Part shown: positions 22,252 to 32,950 of the stretch, piece by piece
How positions within the stretch are numbered: position 1 is the first letter of the stretch
How the letters are laid out: every line of letters begins with the position of its first letter
Source of the DNA: Bursaphelenchus xylophilus
Taxonomy: Eukaryota > Nematoda > Chromadorea > Rhabditida > Aphelenchoididae
Assembly: GCA_904066235.2 (NCBI GenBank)
Contig: CAJFCV020000002.1
Coordinates: 11,284,001 to 11,348,000 of the forward strand
Length of the DNA stretch: 64,000 nucleotides
Direction: 5' to 3'
Notes under the pieces: model-generated
Told to the model about the DNA's origin: nothing
Databases searched by the model: none
Seen by the model: the letters and a program-made list of their open reading frames with translations, nothing else
Translations under genes and position numbers: made by a program

Positions 22252-22561
22252 CCAGTTGAGCGCCACTTCTACGCCGCCAGAAGCCTCGGGAGGTGAAGTG
22301 GGCATTTTTTCCGCTAATATATATTGCTTTGACTTACAGTTTCCGCTTGATTCCGCCCTCGTCTTTAAAAAGTGCAGATAAAGGGGTCGGCTGCAGACGT
22401 TGAAATTCTCGACGTTGATTGTAGATCGTAGATTGCGCGGCGTTCCTTGATACTTCCCTGGCCCTTTTTTTTCCAGGGTTTTGTAGAAAAATATATAGGT
22501 GAACCAAATATGTTGGCGGGGAGAGCAGGGCATTTTGAATGCTCTCCCCGGAAGTGAAATG

Positions 22562-22802
22562 AACTTAGAGTTCATTTAAGTCCCAAAGTTGAGCCATCTC
22601 ATAGGAGCAGGCTTTAATGTAAGGCCTGCTGACGATGATATAAAGGCCGTCGCGGCCTCTTGTCAATGCGACGGTGACACGCTGACCCAGCGTAGCAAAT
22701 GCTGGGCCCGCGTTTCCTGACAGGCTCTTGATGGTGACGTAGACGGCGTAATCCGCCTCTCGGCCTTGCAGTTGATCCACCGTTCCACTGATGATTTTGG
22801 CA
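22562..22802 (-). pseudogene. Helicase C-terminal fragment, copy C
   Basis: Encodes MDQLQGREADYAVYVTIKSL (motif V region) and QRVTVALTRGRDGLYII (motif VI), ending in DLNEL and a stop, nearly the same as 36000-36240. Homology stops abruptly at 22802, fifteen bases before a TTACG. No other helicase part is attached. Confidence 0.7.
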
Positions 22803-23058
22803 CGAATTTTTCAGTTTTACGAGTATTCAATCGATATTAATAAAAACTGGTCGTCAAGGTTAACATATTTTTATCTTTCAGCCCGGTTGTACACAATAAA
22901 ATCAAACATGAAATTTAAATTAAAATTCACTTATCAGTTTGGATAAACTAGAGCGTCGAATCATTCTTCTTCACCGATCTCGATAACGTTCTTCTTCTGG
23001 TCATCAGGGCTGGTGCGAACACAGTGTTGATAAAAATAATATTCTTTAATAAATAGGG

Positions 23059-23385
23059 ATGATTTTGTTTGATGATAATGGTAATGTAGAAAATGTTACA
23101 AAGGTTAAAAATGAAGAAAATTTTACTACTGATAATAATGTTAATAAAGTAAATGTAAAAAGTGCCAAATCGAATGAATTAATTGCTGAAAATTCTAAAT
23201 TTTTGAATCAATTGAAGTCTGGAAGTGGCTTTAAAAAGGTTGTTACTAATAAGGAAACTACTTTTATGGGGGTTACTTTTTCGACGAGATATATCTCAAA
23301 AAATCCGAAAAATTGTGCTGATCAAGGATATAAGGGCGTTATAAACTCGCGGGGGAACAACAAACAAAAAACCTATTTCCTGTAA
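23059..23385 (+). CDS. Asparagine/lysine-rich hypothetical protein
   Basis: A 108-codon frame with ATG start, rich in N, K, V and T (for example NNVNKVNVKSAKSNELIAEN). No domain is recognised. The composition may only reflect AT-rich DNA, and no second copy or splice signal supports it. Confidence 0.25.
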   Translation: MILFDDNGNVENVTKVKNEENFTTDNNVNKVNVKSAKSNELIAENSKFLNQLKSGSGFKKVVTNKETTFMGVTFSTRYISKNPKNCADQGYKGVINSRGNNKQKTYFL

Positions 23386-23871
23386 AATTAGCTGCCCAAT
23401 TTTGGGTTTCGAAAATCTGATTCATGTCGTACCACTCGCGCTCAAAAGTTCGGACAGTTCCTGTGCATTTCTTTTATTTTCGTCTGCATCTCTCTTTGAT
23501 TTTTTGAGTTTGTCGCCGCAATTCCCTTGTTTCTGCTCGTTGCGGCAGAACTCTCCCCCTTTTCTGAACTTTCCCTCAATCTGAACGCTCCCCCTTTTTG
23601 AACACTGTTCCTTTAATGAACCCTCCCTCTTTTTGAACACTCCCCCTCATTTTGAAAATTGAAAAAATGAGGTGTGACATCTTATACGATGAAATTTTTT
23701 TTCAAACCGCCGGCGATAAATTCAAACCCAAATTTTCGCATTGTACGGGAATTGCTCGAACTTTTGAGCAGGAGTAGAAGAAAGCTTTTGGTTAATAGTT
23801 TGTTGTACAGAGGTTCATTTGACCAAGTATATATAGTATCTATATTTTGCCGTAAGCATGTTGACCATCTC

Positions 23872-24322
23872 ACAGGGGAAGTACTCCAAGTGCGACGCTC
23901 AGATTTTGACGGAACTTGGCACAAATTTAGAGTAATTTTTTCTAAGATATATGCGAGAATCATAGCTTGCGCTTTGCAGAAACAACCGAGATTTTTAGAT
24001 CGAAAGTCGGCGAAAATTTAGGACTTTCTGCCGAATTTCGGCACGAAAAGTTTCATGCCTATTTCAACCGTAAAGGATAATGTTTCTACAAAAAATCAAA
24101 ATTTTCCGCACGAAACTGCCAAAGTTATGACCAAAAACCGTTTTTCTCTCTGACCCCTCTCCACGTTTAGTGTGCTCTCTCGGCGGCAAAAATCGTTCGA
24201 TATCTCGGCGGCGCCTGCAAAGCGCGAGCTACAACTTTCAGGAATTGATACTTAGATGATGACCGACGTGTATGCAAAATTTAAAGAAAATCTGAGCGTC
24301 GCACTTGGAGTACTTCCCCTGT
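23872..24322. mobile_element. Palindromic MITE, 451 bases
   Basis: Ends share ACAGGGGAAGTACTCC and CAAGTGCGACGCTCAG in inverted orientation, and pairing continues inward (TAGCTTGCGCTTTGCAG against CTGCAAAGCGCGAGCTA). No convincing target duplication was found, so the superfamily is open. Confidence 0.65.
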
Positions 24323-24539
24323 CGGTTTGAAACCGAAAAATTAATTTTAGTTAAGGGTTCAGACTCCGCCCCTTTCCTCGATGATGAAACTAGGTCAAGG
24401 GCCCGATCGAGGTGAATGCCCGATTGGTATGGCCAGTCGACGTAATAAGTTGGGGTGTGGTGACCCCCGGACGACATATCTAGGCCCTCCGACAGGATGG
24501 GGCCGAGGGGTTTTGAGGTTCTTTTATATTTTATTACCG

Positions 24540-25000
24540 TATTTTATATTTTAAATGTCTTATAGATGACCTAAAAAGGTCCATTCTTTTTTGACAAAAA
24601 AAGTTCGGTTTTATCGAAATCTTTCATTATTATTATACTTTAAAATCGCGCATCTTTAACGTGAAAAATTAAAAATATATGCATATATATGTATTATATA
24701 GTAATATATATTTAATAAGAAAGACACATTTGTAATATATCAGGTGATAAAAATCAAGCAAAATATATTCATATATTACGTATTATATATAATAAATCAA
24801 CTTAAAAATATATATCTCAAGTTAAATATAATAAAAAATATTAGTAAATATTATGTTATACATTTTTTTTCAGTAAATTATCTCAAAAAATTCCGAAAAA
24901 AATGTATAAATAAACAAACAAAAACATGTTTAATGACCCAAGGCAGCATTTTCGTAGCATAAATTCAATATTTTTCGCAGGTTCCCCAAAATTCTATGTT
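24540..25000. other. AT-rich core of repeat B
   Basis: Long A/T runs with the palindromic phrase TATATAGTAATATATATT, also found at 11650 and, in part, at 63390. No gene seen. Confidence 0.4.
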
Positions 25001-26205
25001 TAATCCGTCAAATTGAAGTCCACAAAAATTTGTAAAGCCGGTCATTTAAAGAAAATTTAGTTGCTGCTTCGGATACTTTAATTAATAAAAAAAAAGAACG
25101 GAAATCGTTTATAGAAAACTCGGTAAAGCCTGTGCACGTCAAACTGAGGAGACCGGTGACCGGAATAGGCCCTTCGCTATCGGTGTTTTACACTTCGTCT
25201 TGATTTTGCAGAGAAAGAGAGAAAAAGGCACGCAAAAGCGTACTCTCTCGCCCCAAAAATTCCCCATTTCTTCCCCGACGAAACGTTTTTTCGCCTCTTT
25301 TTTTGGCAAATTGCCAATCCATTCACCGGACTTTTTTAGCTTATCTCAGTTTGACGTGCTGTGTACAACAAAACCTTTCCCCAATGAAACATTTCAAGGG
25401 CCATAAAACCCGATTTTAGGCCAAAATGAACCTCTGTACAATAAAACCTTTCTATAACAAATCCTTTTTTGGTCCAATGAGATTTGTTATACGGAGGTTT
25501 TCTTCTGTAAAAAGCAGCCTTTTCCTCCGAAATGAAAAGTCAAGAAAAAGAATTTTTTGGCCACTTCACAAAATCTTTCCTATAGCAAATTATATTTTTT
25601 CGTTCCGTGAGATTTGTTATACGGAGGTTTCCTGGTACACAGATACCAATAGGAACCGAAAAAATACAGCTTTCCCCTAAAAATTAAAAGCCAAGAAGAA
25701 CGATTTTTCGGCGATTTCCTAATTTTTCGAGACGGCCAAAAGAAGTGGCGCGATCTGTTTTCTATTGTCCCTTCCGATCGGCCAAGCGCTTTTTTCGCAC
25801 TTGCGGTTTATTGTTTTGAAAACCTGCGAAAAATGATGAGAATGCCACAAGAAGGACTCCACAAAAATTTTCAACACAAGTTCATGTCGGTAAATCATCA
25901 TGCTGAGCAAAGCTTGAAGTTTGAGCTCATTGTGAGTAGTATTCAGGGTCCAATGCGTCCTGACTATGTTGCTGTATTATTGCACACATACGTCAAAGGT
26001 AATGGCGCATTTCTCAATTTGATATGAGATATTTTACGCAAGAACAAAATCGGAGAAAAAATATCTCCCGTGTTCATAAAAATGAAGACGTTGAATAACT
26101 TATTAATACATAAAACGAAATTTAAATTCATCATTACACTCTGCTCTTTCAATATTTTCCACCAAAAGTTTTGAACCATAGGAAAAATATTCAATCACAC
26201 AGACA

Positions 26206-26525
26206 TCTATCGTTGAGAAATTAGAGGAGCCCCTATTAAATTTCATTCAGTCTCTGCCGGAGGTCCATATGGCGGGCAACAGAGACTACGCCAAATTTTT
26301 GTTTCAAAAGACGGCGTTGCATATTGCGGCAACGCCAAACCGCTATGTGTTTAATTTTCGAGCTACACACCGAGAACTGGTGTGGATTCTCAATAAACAA
26401 CCCCAGTCTGGGGAATTGATGCGGTTTTTCATGTGGGAAACGTATCAGGAGAATACCGAACTCTCCATCGAAGTTTACAACATGGCCGTACAAGCCCGAT
26501 ACTTCGTAAATGGACGGACTCTTTG
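26206..26525 (+). CDS. Hypothetical protein, probable terminal exon
   Basis: An open frame runs from an acceptor-like TCAATCACACAG (ending about 26205) to a stop at 26523-26525: IVEKLEEPLLNFIQSLPEVH, then RDYAKFLFQKTALHIAATPN, then FNFRATHRELVWILNKQP, ending in FVNGRTL. Residue composition, the mixed charge and a good acceptor make it look genuine. The first in-frame ATG is at 26269. Not assigned to a family. Upstream exons, if any, are not visible because repeat B abuts it. Confidence 0.45.
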
Positions 26526-26879
26526 AATCAGAAATTACTTTGCACAACACTATTTCTTGCACAACGCTAAGTAAGTAAATTATTTTACATTGGAAGTACA
26601 TCATGTGAGACACCACATGTATTATTTGTATGGAAAAGGTCGAGGAAAAGCAACATGTTTTAGCCTGTAGATTCCATATGAACTATTGTCGAGATTGCAG
26701 AAACGGACGCCATAAGGTTTGATATCAACGGAGTTCATCAATATTAGTGTTACATGTGTTCAAGGACTCTTCAAGTGTACAGATCTATACACTAAACCTG
26801 TTGTACATGTTATGGATTTTTTATTTTGTACTACCGTGCTGAAGATCAAAAAATAAACTTTTTTTACAAATTGCACTGT

Positions 26880-27250
26880 CTTTTGAGAACAGATGGTAAG
26901 AATGGTGATAAACGCATCAAATAGGGGTAACGACCAGACGCCTCAAATTGCGCAACATTGAACAATATGTTCTCTCTCTCCGTGCAGATTTTTTCTATTT
27001 TTTTCTGCTCAGGCAAGAATTGCGCGTTGTATGTCTAGAGGTGTAACAGAAAAACATCGCGGCGTCTGGCCGCAACATCCGTCCTTATAGCCTTAGAGAA
27101 AGAGGGTTAATGTGGGAGGAGCCAAAAGGTGACAAAATAAGACAAAGCTTAGTCTTTCTTATTTATATGATTTTTTGTTGGGGAGGGAGGGTAGGGGATG
27201 TTTTTAAGGAGGGGGGCAAGGAATCTTCCTCCGAATATATTGAAGAATTT
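26880..27250. other. Intergenic stretch before the coiled-coil genes
   Basis: No gene seen. It contains a T-rich part and then a G-rich stretch (GGGGAGGGAGGGTAGGGG at about 27178) that could form a G-quadruplex. Confidence 0.35.
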
Positions 27251-27253
27251 TAG

Positions 27254-27718
27254 ATGTATCGTCACATCCAAGAATTACAGAAAAGAGTGGCCGTAATCGA
27301 ACAGGAGCTGAGGTTGGAGGCTCTCTCCAACGAAAACACGAGAATTAAGAGGCAGCGTATGTTTTTATTTTTTGTTTGTTTGTAATTTATAAAAACCTTG
27401 TATAATATATTATTTTAGTGAGCGAATTAGAAGGGCAGGAGAAGATCGTTTTTCTTGAGACTCTCCGGCAGAGTAGAGAAATAAGTGAATTAGAAAACGT
27501 AAGCGAAGTATACGGCCGCCTCAGAATTTCAAACAGGAAACTATTTGATGTCGTAAAAGAACATGGTCTGTTTGGTAAGTGTTTGTTGTTTTTGAGTGTG
27601 CACCAAATTGAAAATGTATTTTTCTTACAAAATTTTTATTATATATATATATATTATTTCAGGAGGGGAGAGAAAAGGAACAGCACCCCAAGAACGAAAG
27701 AGGAGACAGAGCGTCTAG
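27254..27718 (+). CDS. Small coiled-coil protein, three exons
   Basis: Exons 27254-27356, 27419-27574 and 27663-27718 join in frame to 104 codons. Introns are 62 and 88 bases with GTATGT/TTTTAG and GTAAGT/TTTCAG signals. The ATG directly follows AATTTTAG, which could be a trans-splice acceptor or the end of another intron. Exon 1 is charged and heptad-like (RHIQELQKRVAVIEQELRLE), exon 2 contains LSELEGQEKIVFLETL and VYGRLRISNRKLFDVV, and exon 3 is basic. Almost certainly a coiled-coil protein of unknown function. The adjacent 27781-28400 carries further copies of the same exons, so this is a small tandem family. Confidence 0.7.
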
Positions 27719-27780
27719 AAACTGTTTGTAACGTAAAATAATATTATGTACAGAGGGGTACAATATATATATTATTTCAG

Positions 27781-28400
27781 GAGGGGAGCCCAAAGCAAGG
27801 GAACCGCTTCAGGATCTGCAAAAGGGAATCAAGGACATCGAAAAAGAATTGAGGTTGGGCCAGTTGCAAAACCTGTCAAATAAAAATCAGAAACTCCAGC
27901 GTGCACGTAAGTTTTTTATGTTTTGTTTGTTATTGTATTACCGTAAATTACAAGCGCTGAATCAGCGAATCAAATAGATAGAACAAGAGATGAAGATGGA
28001 TCAAATACGCCAACGTAAAAGCGAAAATGAAAAGCTGGAACGTGCATGTATGCTTTTATTTTCTCTTTTTAAAATACTATGTATTATATATTTAGTGAAA
28101 GACGTGGAAGATCAAGAAAAAGTTGTGTTTTATGAAAGCGTGTGGTTGAATGGAGAAAACCTCTCCGTGGAAATGGAAATTAGCGAAGTCTATGTTAGAT
28201 TGAAAACTTCAAAAAGGAAATTGTTTGAATATAAAGTGGAATCAATTTTGCCTGAGTCCACAGTTTCATTGCTGGAGTCATCCTCTAGTTTGTGTCTCCG
28301 GGTTATCAGGGGTAGTGAATACTAGGAGTAGAGGGCAAGTTAGGGGCTCGACTCATAGCTAAGTCTTGACATTATGAAGGATTTTGGCCTCTTTGGTAAG
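27781..28400 (+). pseudogene. Tandem copies of the coiled-coil gene, one with an in-frame stop
   Basis: 27781-27906 is an exon (GEPKAREPLQDLQKGI, then DIEKELRLGQLQNLSNKN) that begins at the same kind of acceptor (ATTATTTCAG) and with the same GAGGGGAG as exon 3 of the first gene, so it could be an alternative downstream exon. About 27936-28048 is a third exon-1 copy, YRKLQALNQRIK, then a TAG stop, then IEQEMKMDQIRQRK. 28095-28230 matches exon 2 (KDVEDQEKVVFYES). The end of exon 2 (DIMKDFGLFG with donor GTAAGT) reappears at 28366 after an insertion of about 140 bases. Confidence 0.6.
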
Positions 28401-28897
28401 TCTGCTTGTTTTTTTGAGTGTAGTGTTGAAATTTTTTGTGGTGGTAAGCATTACGCAAGTCTCATTTGACAGAGTTGTAAGTGTGAATTCGCTTTCCGCT
28501 TCACTAGCCTGGTCTGAATTTTGATTGGACAAGCCCTAAAACGAGTATGGGTGCTAATCGCTGCTACCACTAAACGCTCCATACTCCATCTCGTGCGAAA
28601 AACGCATGCGCTGAAAAGAGGCGGGCATCAAGTGTGATGGTGGACTCCCAATTACGCAACCGCATCGAAAAGGACGCTTTGTTTTACGGACCATCGCGAA
28701 CATTTGGCGCGTACTGCTGGGCGGAAGATGGAGAACGGAATGAAGATGATCTTTTATGAAGAATATTTTATATTGCATGTGGTAAGTGTACAGCCTACTG
28801 CTAGTTCCGTAGACCTCTACCTAGAAAATGTTTTCTTGCCCTAATACGTAAAATAATGATGTTTCAGGGTACCCGCTATTTTATGCTCAACGGTATA

Positions 28898-29168
28898 CTA
28901 GTCGTTCCAGAAGGTGCGTGCACTTTTTGTCGTGGGCCGCACTGTGCACAAAATTGCCTTCTTGCGGGGTGCATTTGACCTTTTGCACCGTGCAATTGCA
29001 ATGTCGCAGCGACGCAGGCTTTTCTCAACGGAGCCGGCGCGAATTTTTAGAAATTGCACAGTGCAAAATGTTTCGAAAAGGATCGCGTCGCGCGGGGAAC
29101 ACGAAACTTGCACTGTGCGGTCCGAAAAAAAGGCGGAAAAAGGTGCACGCACTTTCTGGAACGACTAG
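28898..29168. mobile_element. Palindromic MITE with TA duplication, 271 bases
   Basis: Ends CTAGTCGTTCCAGAAGG and its complement pair over about 30 bases, flanked by TA at 28896-28897 and 29169-29170. The interior repeats GCACNGTGCA palindromes. Fits a non-autonomous Tc1/mariner element. The mirrored open frames on both strands come from the palindrome. Confidence 0.8.
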
Positions 29169-29291
29169 TAGCAATTTCTGCAAAACTCGCTGTCATGCTT
29201 TTTTTCTTAGCGTTCTATTCACTTTTCAAGCGCTTTAAGTGTTGTTTTGCTCTTGGCATCATAAGCCTGACGATGATTGTGAGTTATGTTA

Positions 29292-29502
29292 CAGTGGGGG
29301 ACCTGATCCAGTGGCAAAAAACATACCATTTTGCATCCGGGAAGTATCAAAAATGTGGCAAAATACCTCCCTCTTCAAGTGAAAAAACTCAGATTTTAAA
29401 ATCAAGTTTTTTCACTTGGAGAGTGAAGCAGTTTGCCACATTTTCGATGCTTCCCGGATGCAAAATGGTACGTTTTTTGCCACTGGATCAGGTCCGTCAC
29501 TG
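29292..29502. mobile_element. Palindromic MITE with TA duplication, 211 bases
   Basis: Ends CAGTGGGGGACCTGATCC and CAGTGACGGACCTGATCC (inverted), flanked by TA at 29290-29291 and 29503-29504. Nearly the whole length folds back, through TTTGCATCCGGGAAG to AAGTGAAAAAACT. Same family as 1-220. Confidence 0.85.
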
Positions 29503-29739
29503 TACATTGATGAAAAAAAACTGTATCGCGATACAGTTTTTTTGAAATTCATATTTTTATTTCATTCTCTCTTAAGATGTGGTGTTGTTGTTTGCGATGA
29601 TATACAATGGTCGTTTTACGGGGTTTGCCGACCTGATGTAGGTGACTATGACTTACAATGTCTAGTGTAAAAGAAATTTGCTTCAATACAAGACCTTGAA
29701 TAAGGAACAATAACTTTATGTCTGTCCCGCGTTCTTGAG

Positions 29740-30039
29740 TCACAAAATTTGGGGCGAAGACAATTTATTTTCAGCTATTAAAACCTTGCCCATAGGGATG
29801 TTATTGAAGACTTTTGAATCAAGAAAAACAATGCGGGATTCTAGAGAAGTAAGATTTAATTTTTGAAGTCTAGCTTCATACGGAAGATAGCAGCCGAAGG
29901 ACCGCCTCAACAGTTCTAGTGACAAGTTTTTGAAGTGATTCAAGTTTTTTATTATAATATCTTTAATAAGGAAAGCTTTGAATAAAGAAGATTTTGATTC
30001 CAAGAAGATATTAGACTGAATCAATTTTTTTGATGACAA
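29740..30039 (-). CDS. Unrecognised open frame
   Basis: A 99-codon frame rich in L, K, S and I (FLESKSSLFKAFLIKDIIIK, then NLSLELLRRSFGCYLPYEAR). It could be an exon of a real gene. No paralog in the window and no clear splice sites. Confidence 0.25.
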   Translation of the reverse strand: MSSKKLIQSNIFLESKSSLFKAFLIKDIIIKNLNHFKNLSLELLRRSFGCYLPYEARLQKLNLTSLESRIVFLDSKVFNNIPMGKVLIAENKLSSPQIL

Positions 30040-32084
30040 TTATAATATAATAATAATATATTCTGATACAAAAAGGATAGCCGGAAACTGCGACAATTAC
30101 AAGATATTTTCAAATTACAGAGAACCTCTGGGGACGCCTGGTCTCCGGCAAAGCCACGTCCTCTTAACAGAGCTCAAGCAAGAGACTGGAACGGCACAGA
30201 TATTCAGGAGTAGCCAGAGGGAAATCTAAGGTGTAAGGTGTAAATTTGCAATATCTTTATTGTCTCGCCAGACGTTGGTTGGCAAATGATGAGGCCACGT
30301 AATTGGGAATTTCCCTGGTAATTTTCGTCTAACAACACACCAGGAGACCCTTCATTCTTCAGTATTCGCGACTTACGGCGCTGAGGTTCTGTGCTTCTCC
30401 TTATCGCGCACAAGCTTTACAATCTCGAGATATAAACTAACCATCAACAATATAAAGAGTGAATCTTACAATCCGGACCGCATAAGGCATGAGCTACTTT
30501 AGTTAAAACTGTGGGTTTCCGGTCTCTTTAGACCGCGGCGAATATATACTGATACTTCTCCCTGAAGTATCAGAGCTTACACGGCGTAGTGCAGTGGAAG
30601 GACAATGAAAACCCCACACAATACGTAGAATCCCACAATAAGTTTAGGGAACAATATTGTTAGATTAGGCAAATGGATACCAGAAAGTTTACGCCCAGCC
30701 ATGTAAAAGGTGGTGGACGGTGACAGTACCACGATCGATTTATTGTTAGCTTACGGTGTGTTCTGCTACTGTTTTTTTGAAATTGACATTTTTATTTCGT
30801 TCTGTCTTGAGATGTGATTCTGTTGTTTGCTATGATATACAATGTTTTTTACGGTTCGTTTTCGTTTTTTTTTGTTTTGATACACTTTACAAATAATATC
30901 AGCAATTTTTACGATTTCTGTCGCTGCTTTTTCTGCTAATTCCACTGCTACCAGAATTTGAGTTGTTCTTCCCCGGCCGTAGCCCCGAGTTCAGAAACAT
31001 ATGTATACCAGCTGAATCATTACGATATTTATCAACAAACTTCAAGAAAAAACGGTCTAATTACGGTGTATATTCGATCGTATATTGCTAGAGCCTTTGA
31101 CAAGTGTCTTTTTTTGTAGGGGAACTGCGTACTCCCATAGCAATAAACTACAAAGCACTTATTTACGGTGTCCCCTCTTTTGATGGTTTGCAGGTTTATT
31201 TTACGGACTTATACTCTCTGAATGCTTCGTTTTATATCTAGAAATTTATAAAAAAAGCCTTGTATCATGTCATCATACTTCCGACTGTAGTACTAACACT
31301 TTTTACGTATATTTGCTAAAATCTTGTTGGAGCAAAAGAGCAGTACTATGCATCTACGTCTTTGTAAATGTCTCGTTTCTGAAAGCTTGAGTGTTCTGTG
31401 TTCCTTCTCCTTTACGATGTAGCTTACGTCACGATGATAATTAGTTTATTTTACGGATTCTGTCACTATACGTACAAAGCAAGTTGTAAAAATTTACGAC
31501 TATATCATAACTTGGCATTGCTTAATCGTAAAAAACTTGGTATACTTTACGGCTTCGGTTAGCTTGAGTAATCGTGCGAAATGTCCGACACATACCTATT
31601 CGCCTGTTGGGTATCCTTCTAGGTCTCTAGAATTATTACTGTGCATTTTGTAGGTTGCAGAATTTGCACAACTGTTGAAAGCGCCAAAGACACACCGGGC
31701 AACAGTGTTGTTGAGGTCAAAAATCCGCAATAATTACGTTTATTTAATGGATCAATTTGTGTTTTCTCTCTTCCACTTCACTCTCCAGCACCGTCAAGTT
31801 GTCGGAATGTCTTCCTTTACGGAGTGCATTATTCCTTGGTAATTCATTTCTTGCTCTGGGCAGTGCCGGTCTTCTGGACTATATTTTACGACATTGCGGC
31901 ATAAATGCACATAGCAGTATGGTAATGTTAAGATTTTTTTCCGATTTACAGAACAGCTGATGTCCTGTACGATGTATGTGTGGCTTTTTCTGCAATTACC
32001 TTATTTTGCAGACTATATTATTCCTTGCTCTTAGTTCCCGTCTTCTGAATAATATCTTACGATGTTACGAGAATGCTGTCGACG

Positions 32085-32480
32085 GAATTCTTCCTCTCCG
32101 AGAATGCTTTCTTTGGACTTGATTGTCCCGAAGATTAGTTTGGACTCCGTTTTCCAGACAATTAATGTGGCGAACTCGAAGTTCCGAAATTTATTCAAAC
32201 CTCAAACTTGGGATAACAAACCATATAAAAAACTGCACGATATAGACTCGGGAATTATACATGGAAATTACAATAGACAAAAGTATTATTATGCGAATCA
32301 ACCATCGAAGACTTCGAACAGAATTCAAAACATCAAAGCAAATAAACAGCTTCTTGGCCTGACGACAGCTGACACTTCAAGTGAACAGTCGCCGGCTCGA
32401 TGACGGCCCACTCTTCCATTACCGCGTCCGTTTCGGCCTTCTTTTCTTTACGGCCGTTGCGTCCGTTGCTCCTTTATGTA
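32085..32480. repeat. Dispersed repeat E, fullest copy
   Basis: TTTGGACTTGATTGTCCCGA, CCAGACAATTAAT.CGGCGAACTCGA-like and CTCAAACTTG phrases recur at 34480-34870. GACAGCTGACACTTCAAGTG and GATGACGGCCCACTCTTCC recur at 33665-33800, and a shorter match is at 33190-33245. The copies diverge at a TTACGG here that reads TTGCGG at 33767. Confidence 0.55.
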
Positions 32481-32879
32481 TCTCTTTTTCAGGTACTCAA
32501 TACACCGATGTCATTATTTCATAGACTTAGTTTGTTTAGCTCAAGTACTTCAATTATTCAATCAAGAATAGTTGTCTCATCGCTTTAATAATCTCTTATC
32601 TTCTCCGTCCTATCGTTCCTTTCCTGTCCAGCCTCTTGCAGTGGGTGTGTTCTCATCGTCTTACGAGTTTACGCACATAAATTTTAGCTGATACCTCAAC
32701 GCAATTCTTACGTCGCATATCAGGGGAACTTTCTGGTTTATTTACAAACAGCTAATCGTAAGTTGTGGCCTTTTTTGTGCGTTCTCAAGGCAATTTTTAC
32801 AAGATGGCACGTCTTAAAAGCGTTTCGATTTCTTCCCAAACAGGATATTTGGATATTTTTGATACAGAGCATCCTACGA

Positions 32880-32950
32880 CGCCCAGGACTCGTGTATCGG
32901 CTTCGCTCATGAGGCTGACCGCTGCAACAAGAAATCAGTACTCTTCAGGA
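32880..32950 (-). pseudogene. Helicase Walker B exon start, relic
   Basis: On the minus strand an acceptor TTTCTTGTTGCAG is followed by a reading with SLMSEADTRVLGV. The same acceptor at 51478 precedes AGLVDEADAGALGE, and at 36738 precedes NLLDEAANP. The D-E-A core is the Walker B (motif II) position of SF1 helicases. Confidence 0.4.

Larger units (their letters stand above)
23500..25950. repeat. Repeat family B, copy 2
   Basis: Second copy of 11280-12440 plus 14262-14540, uninterrupted at the TTAA where copy 1 carries fold-back element 2. It carries its own insertion, the palindromic MITE at 23872-24322. TTGTTGTACAGAGGTTCATT at 23802 and the inverted AATGAACCTCTGTACAATAA at 25428 resemble pogo/Tigger-type ends, so family B may be a decayed Tc1/mariner-pogo transposon. 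No transposase frame survives. Confidence 0.6.

Noticed and set aside
24380..24540. Possible C/D-type small RNA near GATGATGAAAC
   Set aside because: No matching D box and terminal stem at proper spacing could be found.
28898..29168. Matching 84-codon frames on both strands
   Set aside because: Produced by the palindrome of the MITE, not by genes.
30580..30650. A-box-like GTAGTGCAGTGG as a tRNA
   Set aside because: No B box at any reasonable distance.
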